From the NCBI RefSeq assembly GCF_022808595.1, contig NZ_JAKUCN010000008.1, positions 124,001 through 188,000 of the forward strand: DNA of 64,000 nucleotides, written 5' to 3'. Source of the stretch: Microvirga solisilvae (GTDB lineage: Bacteria; Pseudomonadota; Alphaproteobacteria; Rhizobiales; Beijerinckiaceae). Made by a program: the position numbers and the translations under genes. Shown here piece after piece: positions 48,889 through 57,660 of this stretch; the stretch's first letter is position 1, and every line of letters starts with the position of its first letter. The notes under the pieces are model-generated. The model worked only from the letters and a program-made list of their open reading frames with translations. It made no database searches and was not told the origin of the DNA.

Positions 48889-49788
48889 TCAGGCCGAGGC
48901 TTCGACCGATGAGGTGCTCTCGATCTGGGTGAGATTTTTCTTCACCGCCTCCTGAATCTTCTCGAAGGCGCGCACTTCGATCTGGCGCACGCGCTCGCGG
49001 GAAACGCCAAACTCGGTGGAAAGCTCTTCCAGCGTGATCGGATCCTCCGCAAGGCGGCGAGCCTCGAAGATGCGCCGCTCACGCGGGTTCAGCACCGAAA
49101 GAGCGGTGCGGAGCGCGGTCAGCCTATTCTGGCCCTCCTCCTCTTCCACGAGGATCTGCTCCTGGCTCTCGCTCTTGTCGACCAGCCAGTCTTGCCACTC
49201 GCCGCCGCCTTCGCCTTCATCGCGCAAAGGCGCGTTCAGGGAAGCGTCGCCGCCGAGACGGCGGTTCATGTCCACCACGTCCTGCTCGGTCACGCCGAGC
49301 TGGGTGGCGATCTGCTTGACTTGATCGGGGCGCAGGTCGCCCTCGTCGAGCGCGGAGATGCGGCCCTTGGCCTTGCGCAGATTGAAGAACAGCTTCTTCT
49401 GGTTCGCCGTGGTACCCATCTTCACGAGGGACCAGGAACGCAGGATGTACTCTTGAATCGCTGCCTTGATCCACCACATGGCATATGTGGCAAGGCGGAA
49501 ACCCTTGTCGGGCTCGAAGCGCTTGACGGCCTGCATGAGGCCGACATTGCCTTCTGAGACCACCTCGCCGATCGGCAGGCCATAGCCACGGTAACCCATG
49601 GCAATCTTGGCGACGAGACGCAGGTGGGATGTCACGAGCTTATGGGCGGCCTCGCGATCTCCATGCTCGCGCCAGCTCTTGGCGAGCATGTATTCCTCAT
49701 GCGGCTCAAGCATGGGGAAGCGACGGATTTCGTCGAGATAGCGGGAAAGACCCCCTTCATTGGCAAGCACCGGAAGCGCTGCAGCCAT
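48889..49788 (-). CDS. rpoH: RNA polymerase sigma-32 factor RpoH
   Basis: 299 residues, heat-shock sigma factor. Region 2 (GNVGLMQAVKRFEPDKGFRL, TYAMWWIKAAIQEYILRSWS), the diagnostic RpoH box QKKLFFNLRKA (130-140) between regions 2 and 3, and region 4 helix-turn-helix (LEELSTEFGVSRERVRQIEV). FtsH, which degrades RpoH in many bacteria, is also in this window. A strong AAGGAGGATAAGAT site precedes the ATG. Alphaproteobacteria often have several rpoH copies, so this may be one of two. Confidence 0.96.
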   Translation of the reverse strand: MAAALPVLANEGGLSRYLDEIRRFPMLEPHEEYMLAKSWREHGDREAAHKLVTSHLRLVAKIAMGYRGYGLPIGEVVSEGNVGLMQAVKRFEPDKGFRLATYAMWWIKAAIQEYILRSWSLVKMGTTANQKKLFFNLRKAKGRISALDEGDLRPDQVKQIATQLGVTEQDVVDMNRRLGGDASLNAPLRDEGEGGGEWQDWLVDKSESQEQILVEEEEGQNRLTALRTALSVLNPRERRIFEARRLAEDPITLEELSTEFGVSRERVRQIEVRAFEKIQEAVKKNLTQIESTSSVEASA

Positions 49789-49982
49789 ATCTTATCCTCC
49801 TTTGGCTCCCTCTCCATGAGGCAAGCCTGCGGCGGCCCCCTCCATGGCTAGCCACCAACTCATCTATATAAGCGGTCCAACCTTGTCCGAATAGAGGCGT
49901 CAGGCTTCAAGACGTGGTGAACGCTCTCAAAGCACAAGGGTGCCAGCGTAGCCGAATTTTGCGACGCATTGACGCTCGGAGC

Positions 49983-50984
49983 CTACACCCGCAAAGCCTC
50001 GATGAGCCTTGCCAAATCCGCAGGGATGGGGCTCTCGAAACGCAGGAATTCGCCCGTTCTCGGATGCTCGAAGCCCAGCACTGCCGCATGGAGCGCCTGT
50101 CGGTTCAGGGCTCTCAAAGCATCCTGCTGAGGCTCGGAGAGGCGGTTAGCCTTGGTCTTGAACCCTGAGCCGTAGACCGCATCCCCCAGAAGCGGATGGC
50201 CGATATGGGCCATGTGCACGCGGATCTGGTGCGTACGTCCCGTCTCCAATTCGCATTGGACCAAGGCCGCCATGGGATTGGCGCGGGGAAGGGGCTCCAG
50301 CATCTCGTAATGGGTGATGGCATAGCGGCCACGCTCGTTCTCATCGGAGACGATGGCGATCTTCTCCCGATTGTGCTGGCTGCGGGCGAGCGCCGCCTCC
50401 ACCGTGCCGCGCTTGCGATCCGGAACGCCCCAGACGAGAGCGAGATAGAGCCTCTCGAGGGGGCCGGTGCGGCCGTGATCGGCGAACTGCTCCGCCAGGC
50501 CCTGGTGCGCCAGATCGTTCTTGGCCACGACGAGAAGTCCGGACGTGTCCTTGTCGAGACGGTGAACGATGCCGGGGCGCTTCACGCCGCCGATGCCTGA
50601 CAGGCTCTCCCCGCAATGGGCAATGAGCGCGTTGACCAGGGTGCCCGATTCATGCCCCGCCGCCGGATGGACCACGAGACCTGCCGGCTTGTCGATGACG
50701 ATGAGGTCGTCATCCTCATAGACGATGACGAGATCCATGGCCTCGCCCACGGGCTCCGCCGGTACAGGCGGCGGGACCTGAAGGGCGATGCACGTGCCGG
50801 CACCCACCTTGCGCCCCGGATCGAGCGCGGGCGCGCCATCAACGGTCACCTGACCTTCCCGGATCAGTGCCTGCAGGCGGCTGCGGGAGAGACCGCTCGC
50901 GAGCCGCGCCAGCACCCGGTCCAGCCGCTCTGCCGCTGTTCCATCCTCAAGGGTCCATTCCTGCCGGTTCGTATCGTCCACCAC
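49983..50984 (-). CDS. RluA family pseudouridine synthase (RluD-like)
   Basis: 333 residues: N-terminal S4 RNA-binding domain (AERLDRVLARLASGLSRSRLQALI) and a pseudouridine synthase domain with catalytic Asp144 in GIVHRLDKDTSGLLVV, then ETGRTHQIRVH. RluD acts on helix 69 of 23S rRNA; the exact target here is inferred. GTG start at 50984, with a second GTG one codon on that has better spacing to GAGGA. Located upstream of rpoH, as in many alphaproteobacteria. Confidence 0.92.
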   Translation of the reverse strand: MVDDTNRQEWTLEDGTAAERLDRVLARLASGLSRSRLQALIREGQVTVDGAPALDPGRKVGAGTCIALQVPPPVPAEPVGEAMDLVIVYEDDDLIVIDKPAGLVVHPAAGHESGTLVNALIAHCGESLSGIGGVKRPGIVHRLDKDTSGLLVVAKNDLAHQGLAEQFADHGRTGPLERLYLALVWGVPDRKRGTVEAALARSQHNREKIAIVSDENERGRYAITHYEMLEPLPRANPMAALVQCELETGRTHQIRVHMAHIGHPLLGDAVYGSGFKTKANRLSEPQQDALRALNRQALHAAVLGFEHPRTGEFLRFESPIPADLARLIEALRV

Positions 50985-51076
50985 GTCCTCATTTTCAGCA
51001 TGGCCCTCTCTTTTTTGAGAGAAAAGGCTTGAAGGGCTTCCCGATGGTGGTTATACGAGCGGCCTCCACCTTGCTA

Positions 51077-51153
51077 GCTCCCTTCGTCTAGCGGTCTAGG
51101 ACGTCGCCCTCTCACGGCGAAAACAGGGGTTCGAGTCCCCTAGGGAGCGCCAC
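51077..51153 (+). tRNA. tRNA-Glu (anticodon CTC)
   Basis: Acceptor GCTCCCT (51077-51083) pairs with AGGGAGC (51143-51149). Anticodon stem TCGCC/GGCGA encloses loop CTCTCAC with anticodon CTC at 51111-51113. T-arm AGGGGTTCGAGTCCCCT. CCA is encoded (51151-51153). It matches the bacterial tRNA-Glu layout. It sits at the border of a degraded accessory patch. Confidence 0.96.
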
Positions 51154-51244
51154 AAGATCAAGCACTTGGCTGGATCGTGGCTCAGGTCGTGAAATATCCC
51201 TCACAATTGAAGACAAGCAGACAGGCTCAGCCTAGTCGCGAACT

Positions 51245-51660
51245 TCAGGTATAATAGATCGAGCTCTTCCGGCCCTGGATGTCCTGGATCTCGACATCCA
51301 TGTCATAAACCTCTCGGATCACTCCACTCGTCATGATCTCAGCCGGTGTGCCGTGGCGCATGATGGAGCCACCTCGCATGGCAACTATGTAATCCGAATA
51401 ACATGATGCGAAGTTGATGTCGTGAAGCACGAGCACGATCGTCTTGTCTAATTCATCAGTCGCCTGCAGCAGCAGCTTCATCATGCCGACCGATTGCTTC
51501 ATGTCGAGATTGTTCAGGGGCTCGTCGAAGAGCACATAATCCGGATCCTGGCATAGCACCATCGTCACATAGGCGCGTTGGCGTTGTCTCCCGGACAACT
51601 CGTCAAGAAAACGATCCGCGAATGCTGCTAGGCCGAGAAAGTCGAGAGCGCGATTGGCGT
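51245..51660 (-). pseudogene. Siderophore ABC transporter ATP-binding protein, 5' half deleted
   Basis: The readable C-terminal part has the ABC signature region (DELSGRQRQRA, with Arg in place of the usual Gly), Walker B DYVLFDEPLNNLD, and the H-loop VLVLHDINFASCYSD. The N-terminal half with Walker A is missing. Upstream the frame runs back as NRALDFLGLAAFADRFL and then meets the truncated permease at about 51655. So permease 3' end and ATPase 5' end were lost in one deletion of roughly 400 bases or more (estimate from family lengths). The product resembles ferric-siderophore (FepC/YclP-type) ATPases. It cannot hydrolyse ATP as it stands. Confidence 0.85.
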
Positions 51661-52270
51661 GTCGAGACCAAGGACTTGCTCGAGGACGAGCTGACCGACA
51701 ACGATGCAGACAGTGGTAAGAAGCGCTGCAACCGGCAGCACGAAACGGTGCTTTTGCGTCCTAGCAATGAGATAAGAGAGATTGGCGACCAGTAAGCTGA
51801 AAAAGGTGATCGGGCCCACGAGGGCTGTGGAGGCCGATACGAAAACCGCTATCAGAATAAGGATGATCGTGACTACCTGATTGTGGTTGACACCAAGGTT
51901 GATGGAGGCCTCGCGACCAAGTGCGAGCACATCATAGACATGCATCAACCGCCATCCGATGATCGATACAATGAGGATGGCAACAGCTGACAGAGAAGAT
52001 CGCTGTTGACGTTATTGAAGTTGGCGAACAGACGGTTCTGAAGAACGACGAACTCGCTCGGGCCGATCGTCCGCTGCATGAAGCTCGAGAGACTGCGGAA
52101 CAGGTTTCCGAATACGATGCCCACGAGGGCAAGCAGGTGCAGGCTGCGGCCGGAAAAGAGCCAGCGGTAGAGCATACTGGAAAGCGCGATCAGCACGGCG
52201 ACATTGAACAAACAGCACGCGTGGATCCAAAGCCGTGAGGTGAGGCGACCCGATAGTGAACAAATTGCTG
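51628..52270 (-). pseudogene. Siderophore ABC transporter permease, truncated and frameshifted
   Basis: Upstream piece: about LTSRLWIHACCLFNVAVLI through LALVGIVFGNLFRSLSSF and EFVVLQNRLFANFNNVN. Near 51995 the frame breaks and resumes as SAVAILIVSIIGWRLMHVY, then GREASINLGVNHNQVV. The C-terminus stops at a TAG at 51628 shortly after the junction with the ATPase remnant. The first 100 or so residues are not found. FecCD-type permease; broken by a one-base shift and by the deletion at about 51655. Confidence 0.82.
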
Positions 52271-52663
52271 ATTGAAGTGACGCAGAGGAGAAGTTCGGCT
52301 CGGGAGCCGTTGAATAGATCTCTTGTTAAAACCTTGATGTTTCAAAGGCCTACATGAATGAATAGTTTTGCTGCCCTAAAGGTAAGCTGAGATATGTGGA
52401 GCAAAAGCTTCTCATAAGGCCTGAGCAATATTTCAATATGGTCACGATTTCGCCCTAATTGGTATAGAAAAGGCTTCTCACAGATTAGCGGGCATTGATC
52501 TCGACGATCTGAAATAATCCAGCCTATATAAATATATAGTATTCGTATCTTCTGTATTAGTTGCGTAACTTTTCGCCTTCCTGACTAATTTTTGTTTACA
52601 TATCCAACAAACGTGTCTCGAAGCCTCGAAAAGATGCTCGGAAGACACTTGGGGCGCTAAATT
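52271..52663. other. AT-rich non-coding stretch before the alginate lyase gene
   Basis: About 390 bases with no supported gene, clearly more AT-rich than the window (for example ATAAATATATAGTATTCG near 52530). Presumably it holds the promoter of the lyase gene and foreign DNA left from the decayed transporter locus. Confidence 0.5.
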
Positions 52664-53668
52664 ATGACTTTGAATCCCAATGTCGCACCCAGCGGCAATT
52701 TCGACCTATCCAATTGGAAGATCACCCTCCCTGTCGATTCCTCTGGCACTATCTCCGGCACTGCTGTGGAAGTGCAGAACCTGAGCGGCTATCAGAACAG
52801 CAAGTATTTCTACACTGGCCCCGATGGTGCGATGGTGTTCTATGCTCCCGTCGATGGCGCAACCACCAGCGGCTCGTCCTACGCTCGGTCCGAGCTTCGT
52901 GAGATGAATGGCTCTTCGAAGGCAGCCTGGAATCTTTCGACTGGCGGCTTCATGAGCGCTACCCTCGAGGTCGATGCGGCCCCGATGCGCGATGGCCAGG
53001 GCAAGAAACTGGTCATCGGCCAGATCCACGGTCAGGACGACGAGCTTGTCCGCCTGTATTGGCAGGACAACAAGCTGTATTTCGCCAATGACCAGTCGGG
53101 CTCCGACAACAAGGAGCACAACTTCACCTTCAAGGCAGATGATGGCTCTGCGCCGGATGTGTCGCTGAACGAGAAGTTCTCGTACACCATCAACGCCAAG
53201 GGCAATGTGCTCGACGTTGATGTCTATGCTGACGGCAAGGTCTATCACTCTCACACGACCATCAACAGCGTGTGGCAGTCGGATACGTTCTACTTCAAGG
53301 CCGGCGCTTATCTCGGCGCCAACGAGACCAATGGATCGGGTTACGGTCAGACCTCGTTCTACGCATTGTCGTTCAACCACAATGGTACGACCACGACGCC
53401 GTCGACGCCGACCACGCCTACGACTCCGACGAACCCCACCCCGACGCCTGTTCCGGGCGGCACGACGGCGACCATCGGTTCCGGTTCGGACACGCTGGTG
53501 CTGAAGATCTCGCAGGACGCCTACCAGGGCGACTCGCAGTATGCGATCTTCGTCGACGGCAAGCAGATCGGCTCCACGCTCACCGCCAAGGCCCTGCACG
53601 GCTCGGGCGCGGTGGACACGATCACCGTCAAGGGCGACTTGCCGTTTCGGGTGCCAACCTTTACGTGA
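52664..53668 (+). CDS. PL7 alginate lyase with carbohydrate-binding module, cut short by a frameshift
   Basis: 334 residues as now read. A polysaccharide lyase family 7 domain (about 10-238) has all three catalytic blocks: RSELRE (75-80), IGQIHG (118-123) and YFKAGAYLG (210-218). It cleaves alginate by beta-elimination. Then a Thr/Pro linker (TTPSTPTTPTTPTNP) and the start of a calcium-type carbohydrate-binding module (DTLVLKISQDAYQGDSQYAI onward). The frame is lost after VKGDL at 53641; the rest lies in frame +2 at 53644. No signal peptide, as expected for type I secretion. Confidence 0.85.
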   Translation: MTLNPNVAPSGNFDLSNWKITLPVDSSGTISGTAVEVQNLSGYQNSKYFYTGPDGAMVFYAPVDGATTSGSSYARSELREMNGSSKAAWNLSTGGFMSATLEVDAAPMRDGQGKKLVIGQIHGQDDELVRLYWQDNKLYFANDQSGSDNKEHNFTFKADDGSAPDVSLNEKFSYTINAKGNVLDVDVYADGKVYHSHTTINSVWQSDTFYFKAGAYLGANETNGSGYGQTSFYALSFNHNGTTTTPSTPTTPTTPTNPTPTPVPGGTTATIGSGSDTLVLKISQDAYQGDSQYAIFVDGKQIGSTLTAKALHGSGAVDTITVKGDLPFRVPTFT

Positions 53669-54228
53669 ACTCGTCGGATGCGAAGAGCTTCAGCGTCACC
53701 GACAGCACCGCCGTGCCGTCGACCACGCCGACGCCTACGCCGATTCCGACGCCGATCCCGGACAGCTCCGGTCGCCCGGTGACGACGAAGACGATCGAAG
53801 GCTCCAACAGCAACAACTATGTCACGGGCACTTCCGGCAATGACCTGCTCAAGGGCAATGCGGGCCGTGACGTTCTGTGGGGCAAGACCGGCAGCGATCT
53901 GCTGACGGGCGGCACGCAGGAAGATGCCTTCGTGTTCGACACCGCCATCGGCAAGGACGTGGACTACATCACCGACTTCAATGTCGTCGATGACACGATC
54001 CGTCTGGAGAACAGCATCTTCACGAAGCTGACCAAGACGGGCGCCCTGTCCTCGAGCTTCTTCGTGACCGGCGAGAAGGCTCTCGATGCGAACGACTTCA
54101 TCGTCTACAACAAGTCCACCGGCGTTCTGTCCTACGACGCTGATGGTTCGGGTTCGGGCGCTGCCGTGAAGTTCGCCGTGATCGAGAACAAGGTGGCTCT
54201 CACCGCTGCCGACTTCATCGTGATCTAA
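53644..54228 (+). pseudogene. RTX secretion tail of the alginate lyase, out of frame
   Basis: 195 codons reading VSGANLYVNSSDAKSFSV, a Pro/Thr linker, then RTX nonapeptides (GTSGNDLLKGNAGRDVL, GKTGSDLLTGG) and a C-terminal type I secretion-like end (AVIENKVALTAADFIVI). It continues the lyase at 52664. The middle of the binding module (a segment such as the usual FLNDAWGG) is missing between VKGDL and VSGANL, so an internal out-of-frame deletion is more likely than a single-base error. No start codon with a ribosome site is seen. Confidence 0.8.
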
Positions 54229-54237
54229 ACCGCCTTC

Positions 54238-54270
54238 AGAGAGGCGGCTCGAAAGGCTGCCTCTCTTTCC
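54238..54270 (+). terminator. Terminator after the RTX tail
   Basis: AGAGAGGC (54238-54245) pairs with GCCTCTCT (54259-54266), followed by TTCCTTTCTTC. Confidence 0.65.
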
Positions 54271-54453
54271 TTTCTTCTTCCTTGCAGGCTTTTTCATCCG
54301 CTTGCGATTTCATTTTAAGTTCGTTTCATTTTTACCGAGTATGCGTCGTTCTTGAGGGATTGCCCTTAACCTTCCCATTTCGAAGACCGTGTTTTCAAAG
54401 TTGGCCCCGCCTTTGTGCGGGGCCATTTATATTGGAGTCTTTTGGCATTGCAT

Positions 54454-54861
54454 TCACTCTGCCGGAGTCATGTGGGTCTGGATTTCGATCCCAGAGGAGG
54501 CGGGTCGAAAGACGAAATAGGCGAAGATCAGCATCGCTCCGAGAACCATGAAGGATGAAATGCCGGCGACCGGATCGGCTGCGGTATAGCCTAAGTGGAT
54601 CGCAGCGACGGCAATCGTCAGAATAACTGTGCCGACTGACCACAGAAGAACCTGGATCATGGCCAGCCGGCTCGCGTTCAGCGCAGGGCGGCGCTCATAA
54701 TAGATACCGAAAAGGAAAAGCGAGACCCACCCGAGCAGGTTTAAATGTGCATGGGCCGGCATGATTGAATGGTTTTGCGTAACCGCCATCCCGATGCCCA
54801 TGGCCATGCCTGCAATGACACAGAGAACAGCGATCCTGAAGCTGAGAGACGATGCAGTCAT
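54454..54861 (-). CDS. Small oxidase-like membrane protein
   Basis: 135 residues, four membrane helices. The second holds PAHAHLNLLGW (H37, H39), a pattern like the haem-binding part of cytochrome oxidase subunit I, but the rest of that subunit is absent. I recall similar small proteins as stand-alone oxidase-like units; function unknown. Start at MTASSLSF with AGGAGCCCC before it, preferred to an in-frame Met at 54915. No oxidase genes nearby. Confidence 0.72.
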   Translation of the reverse strand: MTASSLSFRIAVLCVIAGMAMGIGMAVTQNHSIMPAHAHLNLLGWVSLFLFGIYYERRPALNASRLAMIQVLLWSVGTVILTIAVAAIHLGYTAADPVAGISSFMVLGAMLIFAYFVFRPASSGIEIQTHMTPAE

Positions 54862-55011
54862 GGGGCTCCTCCTGGATAAAACCGGTGCTTGGCATTGATC
54901 TTCTGGTTTCATCACAGTCGCCCCGGCGGCTCTGTGTGTAAAATCACAATCGATAGCTCAGAAGGATATCGTTTAGTGTAACGTTTCTCTTTTTGCTTGC
55001 TACGTTGTTCA

Positions 55012-55036
55012 TGAAAACGGCCCACCTGAGCGGGCC
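55012..55036 (-). terminator. Terminator of the micro-ORF operon
   Basis: On the minus strand GGCCCGCTCAGGTGGGCC (18 bases) forms a 5-bp stem with eight-base loop, then GTTTTC. It lies about 30 bases after the stop at 55065. Confidence 0.6.
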
Positions 55037-55064
55037 GGTTGCTGAAAGAGAATGTTGGAATATA

Positions 55065-55166
55065 TCAGGTGCTTTGCGTGACGTTGTCCTGAGGTGAGCC
55101 CGATGGCTTGTCCTTGAAGAGCTTCTGCTTCTTCCAAGAGCGTGTCATGCGAGCTTTGCCTGCCAT
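55065..55166 (-). CDS. 33-residue micro-protein
   Basis: MAGKARMTRSWKKQKLF followed by a polar tail, 33 residues. Its ATG overlaps the stop of the 71-residue ORF (TGATG) and GGGAGA lies six bases before. Basic and soluble. No family recognised. Overlap and spacing argue that it is translated. Confidence 0.5.
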   Translation of the reverse strand: MAGKARMTRSWKKQKLFKDKPSGSPQDNVTQST

Positions 55167-55381
55167 CACCTGTCTCCCTTGTTGGCGGCTGCCAACTTCG
55201 AGTGAGCGGGGATGGCCTTTTCGATCCCTTCCCTCTGCTGGTTATCGGGCAGAACGCGATTGCTTGCAGAGCCTTGTTTCTGCTGTTCGCGTTCTGAGTG
55301 GCGGTGATCTGGATGGACGATACTGGTGTTCAGGCTCCTCTCGGCCAAGCCTTGAGTGCAATCTTCACCTTTCCCAACCAT
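55166..55381 (-). CDS. 71-residue hypothetical protein
   Basis: Polar protein rich in Gln, Arg and Asn (IVHPDHRHSEREQQKQGSAS), no membrane segment. It starts four bases after the stop of the Cys/His protein at 55386 and its stop overlaps the next ATG. Ribosome site is weak. A shared operon with its neighbours is inferred from spacing. Confidence 0.45.
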   Translation of the reverse strand: MVGKGEDCTQGLAERSLNTSIVHPDHRHSEREQQKQGSASNRVLPDNQQREGIEKAIPAHSKLAAANKGDR

Positions 55382-55385
55382 GACG

Positions 55386-55550
55386 CTACCCGTTACCCTG
55401 AACATCGCGACGATGCGCGCCGGCATTCATGCCCTGTTGATCTTGGAGCGCATGTTCACAACGCTCTACATGGCTCATCGCACGCTGCTGCATTTCCTGT
55501 GCGTTGTGGCAGGGATTGTCCACATCCTGATGGCAGAACTGGCACTTCAT
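55386..55550 (-). CDS. Small Cys/His-rich (zinc-finger-like) protein
   Basis: 54 residues beginning MKCQFCHQDVDNPCHNAQEM, with CxxC-H at the start, a third Cys and several His; a fourth Cys lies in HVERCEHAL. A zinc-binding micro-protein is likely. The ribosome site is very strong (AAGGAGG-CTGTC-ATG). First gene of a packed set of three small genes. Target unknown. Confidence 0.65.
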   Translation of the reverse strand: MKCQFCHQDVDNPCHNAQEMQQRAMSHVERCEHALQDQQGMNAGAHRRDVQGNG

Positions 55551-55648
55551 GACAGCCTCCTTGTTGACTGGTTTCAGCAGGCCAACGTCAGGATGCGAAC
55601 CATGTTCCGCAGCTGAATGGTCCATGCCACGTAAACCTCGGATCAATC

Positions 55649-56989
55649 TCAGCTGTAGAGGTAGTTGGGAAGCCAAAGGCCAAGCTGCGGGAAGATGTAG
55701 AACATCGCCATTGCAATGATGACCAGGAAGAGAAACGGCATCACTCCGGCGAAGATTTCGTTGATCGTCACGTGAGGCGGCGCGATGCCCTTCAGGTAGA
55801 AGGGCGCCATCGCCACGGGTGGCGAGAGGAATGAGGTCTGGATGTTCAGCGCGATCAGGACGCCGAAGAAAATCGGATCGATTCCGAAATTGTCGAGGAG
55901 GGGCAGGAAGATCGGCACGAAGATTACGACGATCTCAGTCCATTCCAGGGGCCAGCCCAGCACGAAGATGATCGCTTGCGTCAGGATGAGGAACCAAAAC
56001 GGTGAGAGGTCCAGATGCGTGACGAAGTTTTCGATAGGCTGATGGCCGCCAAGGAAAGCGAAGATCGACGAGAAGATGAAGGAGCCGACGAATAACCAGC
56101 AAACCATGGCCGACGTGCGCGCTGTAAGGATCACGGATTCCTTCAGCTTGGCGAAGGACAGGGAGCGATAGGCTGCTGCGAGAAGGAGGCTGCCGAGGGC
56201 TCCGACTGCTGCCGCTTCCGTTGGAGTAGCGATGCCGAAGAAAATCGCGCCGAGCACGGAGAGGATCAGGAGCGCAAGGGGAAAGAAGGAAGTGGCGAGA
56301 GACCAGACAACCTTCGCGAATGAAACCTTGCGCTGCTCCGGCGGCAGCTTTGGCGCAAGGCTCGGATTGAGCGCGCAGCGGATGATTACATAGAACATAT
56401 AAAGCCCTGCCAGCATAAGGCCCGGGAAGAGGGCGCCTGCATAGAGCTTCGGCACTGACACGCCGGCCGTTGCGCCATAGAGGATGAGCATCACGCTTGG
56501 TGGAATGAGGATACCAAGGCAGCCGCCGGCGCAGACGACGCCTGAGGCAAGGCGCGTGTCATAGCCGGCGCGCAGCATGGCAGGGAAGGCCAGGAGACCC
56601 ATCAGCGTCACGACCGCGCCGACGATGCCAGTAGCGGTGGCAAAGAGCGCGCAGGTGAGGAGGGTTGCGACCGCGAGCGATCCTGGAATGCCGCCAACGG
56701 CGATCTGGATCGAGTAAAAGAGCCTATCGAGAATATTCGCTCGCTCGATGATATAGCCCATGAAGACGAAAAGCGGGATGGCGACGAGCGTATCGTTCGT
56801 CATCACCGAATATGATCGCTGCACAACTAGTGCAAAGACGATATCGCCCATGGCCATGTAGCCGAAGCCGAAGCCCAGCGCCATCAGCGTGAATGCGATG
56901 GGGAAGCCCAACATGATGAACACGATGAACAGGCCGAGCATCAGCACGCCGAGTTCGGGATTTCCAAGCCCCCATGATGCCAGCATCAA
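55649..56989 (-). CDS. dctM: TRAP transporter large permease (DctM)
   Basis: 446 residues, about 12 helices, the large subunit of tripartite ATP-independent transporters that import carboxylates using sodium. Motifs: LGFPIAFTLMALGFGFGYMA, the GGCLGILIPPSVMLILYG loop, and the second half NPLxT-like VALNIQTSFLSPPVA. The start overlaps the small permease stop by ATGA (56986-56989). Confidence 0.95.
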   Translation of the reverse strand: MMLASWGLGNPELGVLMLGLFIVFIMLGFPIAFTLMALGFGFGYMAMGDIVFALVVQRSYSVMTNDTLVAIPLFVFMGYIIERANILDRLFYSIQIAVGGIPGSLAVATLLTCALFATATGIVGAVVTLMGLLAFPAMLRAGYDTRLASGVVCAGGCLGILIPPSVMLILYGATAGVSVPKLYAGALFPGLMLAGLYMFYVIIRCALNPSLAPKLPPEQRKVSFAKVVWSLATSFFPLALLILSVLGAIFFGIATPTEAAAVGALGSLLLAAAYRSLSFAKLKESVILTARTSAMVCWLFVGSFIFSSIFAFLGGHQPIENFVTHLDLSPFWFLILTQAIIFVLGWPLEWTEIVVIFVPIFLPLLDNFGIDPIFFGVLIALNIQTSFLSPPVAMAPFYLKGIAPPHVTINEIFAGVMPFLFLVIIAMAMFYIFPQLGLWLPNYLYS

Positions 56990-57570
56990 ACGGTTCCTTT
57001 CGTGAGGCCTTCTTGTTCGGCACGTTCGAGAATGAGTTTTTCAGTTTCTTCAACGTCATGCAGGCGCGGAGGCCATGTGCCGTTGCGCAGGCAGGAGATG
57101 CAGCGGATGACTTCGGCTACGCCCTGAAAAGCCATCAAGATGCCGACGATGGGAATGAGCGCCTTGAATGGATAGATCGGCGGTCCACTCGGCGAGTTCA
57201 TGGAGTGCTCTCTCATAAGCCAAGACATTTCCGTGAATGGAATGCCCGCATAAACGAGCGCCAGGATGCCGGGAAAGAAGAAGAGAAAGTAGAGGAGCAG
57301 GTCCGTGGCGGCTTGCCTGCGCGGCGACCAGTTTCGGTAGATGAAGTCGCCGCGCACATGGTTGTTGCGCGCCAGCGTATAGGGGCCGGCCACCATGAAG
57401 AGCAATCCATAGAGCATGTAGCTCGCGTCAAAAGCCCATTCCGTCGGCGCGCGCAGCACATAGCGCGCGAAGACCTCGTAGCAGACGGCGAAGGTGAGGG
57501 CGACGATAGACCAGGCGACTGTCTTGCCGATGAATGTATTGATGCGGTCGACGAAATAGACGAAACCCAT
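56986..57570 (-). CDS. dctQ: TRAP transporter small permease (DctQ)
   Basis: 194 residues, four helices (KTVAWSIVALTFAVCYEVFA, YMLYGLLFMVAGPYTL with NNHVRGDF after). Small permease of the TRAP complex. Start taken at MGFVYFVDRIN; an upstream in-frame Met at 57639 gives an unlikely Cys/His leader. Overlaps dctM by four bases. Confidence 0.92.
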   Translation of the reverse strand: MGFVYFVDRINTFIGKTVAWSIVALTFAVCYEVFARYVLRAPTEWAFDASYMLYGLLFMVAGPYTLARNNHVRGDFIYRNWSPRRQAATDLLLYFLFFFPGILALVYAGIPFTEMSWLMREHSMNSPSGPPIYPFKALIPIVGILMAFQGVAEVIRCISCLRNGTWPPRLHDVEETEKLILERAEQEGLTKGTV

Positions 57571-57660
57571 GCGGAAAGCCCCTTCCCGGTGAGCATGTGA
57601 GAGGCATGAGAAGGACGGCAGAGTGATGCCGTCCTTCATCTTTCGCGAATTCGTTGAGGC

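Noticed and set aside
51077..51153. Clear attachment-site duplication of the tRNA-Glu 3' end
   Set aside because: I looked for a second AGGGGTTCGAGTCCCCT-like copy downstream by eye and found none; a weak copy may have been missed.
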